Source: Desulfobacula sp. (GTDB taxonomy: Bacteria; Desulfobacterota; Desulfobacteria; Desulfobacterales; Desulfobacteraceae). From it: a DNA stretch of 64,000 bases. The stretch covers positions 62,001-126,000 of the forward strand of contig NZ_JABZFL010000030.1 in the NCBI RefSeq assembly GCF_014237455.1, read 5' to 3'. How positions within the stretch are numbered: the stretch's first letter is position 1; the number at the start of each line of letters is the position of its first letter. Below are positions 63,177 through 64,000 of the stretch, in pieces. A program made the translations under genes and the position numbers. Under the pieces are notes generated by a model. The model was given only the letters and a program-made list of their open reading frames with translations. It was not told where the DNA came from and made no database searches.

Positions 63177-64000
63177 AATAAACCTGATTCTGAAATAAAG
63201 TGGATGGCTCTTTTAATTCTTAGAATTGTTTTTTCTTTGCCAAGGGCCAGGAGCATTTCAAAGATGCCGGGGCTTACAGTCGTGCCGGTGATGGCAACCC
63301 TTAACGGCTGGGCAATTTTCCCGAATTTGAGATCGGTTTCATCCATGATTTGTTTGAAAACGGTTTCAAGCTCTTCCTGGGTATAATTTTCAAGGCCTTC
63401 AATATAGTCCACAGATTTTTGCAAAACAGGAAGTATATCCGGCTTCAAAAATTTTTTGGCGGCCTTTTCATCAAACTGCACAGTATCCTGATAATAAAAA
63501 ACCGCACCCTGCGCCATGTCAACAAGGGTTTTGCTTCTCGGCTGAAGCGTTTCAATAACCCCTTGGGTAAAGGCATCATTTCTGGCGTTAATCCCTATGT
63601 TTTTTAAATGGAATAAAAGAGGGTCTGCCAATTCTTCAGGGCTTTTGTTTTGAATGTGTTTTGAATTGAGAGAGACAAGTTTATCAGTGTCAAACATGGA
63701 AGCAGATCTGCCCAGGTGTTCCAGGTCAAATTTTTCAATGAGGTCATTTTTTTCAAAAAATTCCTGGTCACCATGGGACCATCCCAGCCTAACCAGGTAA
63801 TTGATCATGGCGTCGGGTAAAAATCCCATTTTTTCGTACTCGCCAACCGACATGGCGCCATGGCGTTTGCTTAATCGCGATTTATCAGACCCCAGAACCA
63901 TGGGCACATGGCCGAAAACCGGCAGGTCTGCGCCAAGCGCTTTATATATCAGCATCTGTTTGGGGGTGTTGATCAGATGGTCATCCCCCCGGATAATGGT
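63161..64000 (-). CDS. gltX: Glutamyl-tRNA synthetase, C-terminal part (5' truncated by window)
   Basis: The frame is open to the end of the window (upstream codons read TIIRGDDHLINTPKQ), so the ORF-track start at 63955 is internal. The visible 279 residues hold the end of the catalytic domain, the KMSKS-equivalent in SDKSRLSKRHGAMSV, and the helical anticodon-binding domain. With GatCAB present, the enzyme may be discriminating or not; the window does not show this. It converges with and overlaps the MEMO gene by 16 bases. Confidence 0.95.
   Translation of the reverse strand, partial: TIIRGDDHLINTPKQMLIYKALGADLPVFGHVPMVLGSDKSRLSKRHGAMSVGEYEKMGFLPDAMINYLVRLGWSHGDQEFFEKNDLIEKFDLEHLGRSASMFDTDKLVSLNSKHIQNKSPEELADPLLFHLKNIGINARNDAFTQGVIETLQPRSKTLVDMAQGAVFYYQDTVQFDEKAAKKFLKPDILPVLQKSVDYIEGLENYTQEELETVFKQIMDETDLKFGKIAQPLRVAITGTTVSPGIFEMLLALGKEKTILRIKRAIHFISESGLFQDNA

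Overview
The window reads as a chromosomal segment of a Gram-negative, strictly anaerobic sulfate reducer, most likely a member of the Desulfobacterales (Desulfobacter/Desulfobacula-like). The main reason is a complete dsrMKJOP operon, the membrane redox complex of dissimilatory sulfate reduction. An aldehyde:ferredoxin oxidoreductase with its ferredoxin, a transcarboxylase-type propionate/pyruvate gene set, hydrogenase maturation genes and an outer-membrane porin agree with this. The genus is inference. No phage, insertion sequence or CRISPR array was seen.

Layout. 0-7 kb: 3' end of an AOR gene, its 4-cluster ferredoxin, a MoaD/ThiS-like carrier on the other strand, then a plus-strand run with a DUF6125-like protein, a biotin-dependent carboxyltransferase (12S type), a small subunit, a 5S-type carboxylase fused to a biotin carrier, and a zinc-ribbon protein. 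7-12 kb (minus): rplU-rpmA-obgE-nadD-rsfS-gpmI and a degenerate nuclease-fold protein. 12-19.4 kb (minus): an orphan radical SAM protein, then dsrPOJKM preceded by an RsbRD_N-type gene with a near-consensus promoter. 19.5-20 kb: a PagL-like gene remnant and two tRNA-Ser genes. 20-25.6 kb (plus): a partner-switching module (SpoIIE phosphatase, RsbW-like kinase, STAS antagonist) interleaved with an ABC exporter whose ATPase carries a large insertion and with a cNMP-type domain protein.

25.6-37.7 kb (minus) is the most unusual part: eight tightly packed genes encoding an FtsX permease, a LolD/MacB-type ATPase, a 1602-aa protein joining a PA domain and a degenerate M28 peptidase domain to an FtsX permease, two large OPT/DUF6785-like membrane proteins, a secreted protein, an unrecognised protein and a PqqD-like protein. 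I read it as a candidate envelope transport/peptide-handling system of unknown role. 37.9-46.1 kb (plus): a glycan cluster with a radical SAM protein, a GSCFA protein, four glycosyltransferases (two of them MurG-like relatives), a histidine phosphatase and a polysaccharide-deacetylase-like protein.

46.2-64 kb is mostly translation and housekeeping: argS, a SPOR protein, gatC-gatA, mutL, gatB, DUF2065-queA-tgt, hypA-hypB, a MEMO-family gene and the 3' part of gltX. Embedded in it are two related CsgG-type periplasmic proteins (one with FG-GAP-like repeats), a lipoprotein and a porin with a duplicated leader and a clear terminator.

Only one gene-free stretch exceeds 300 bases (19285-19733). 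It holds the dsr operon promoter and the PagL remnant. All functions are read from motifs by eye; no database search was run.
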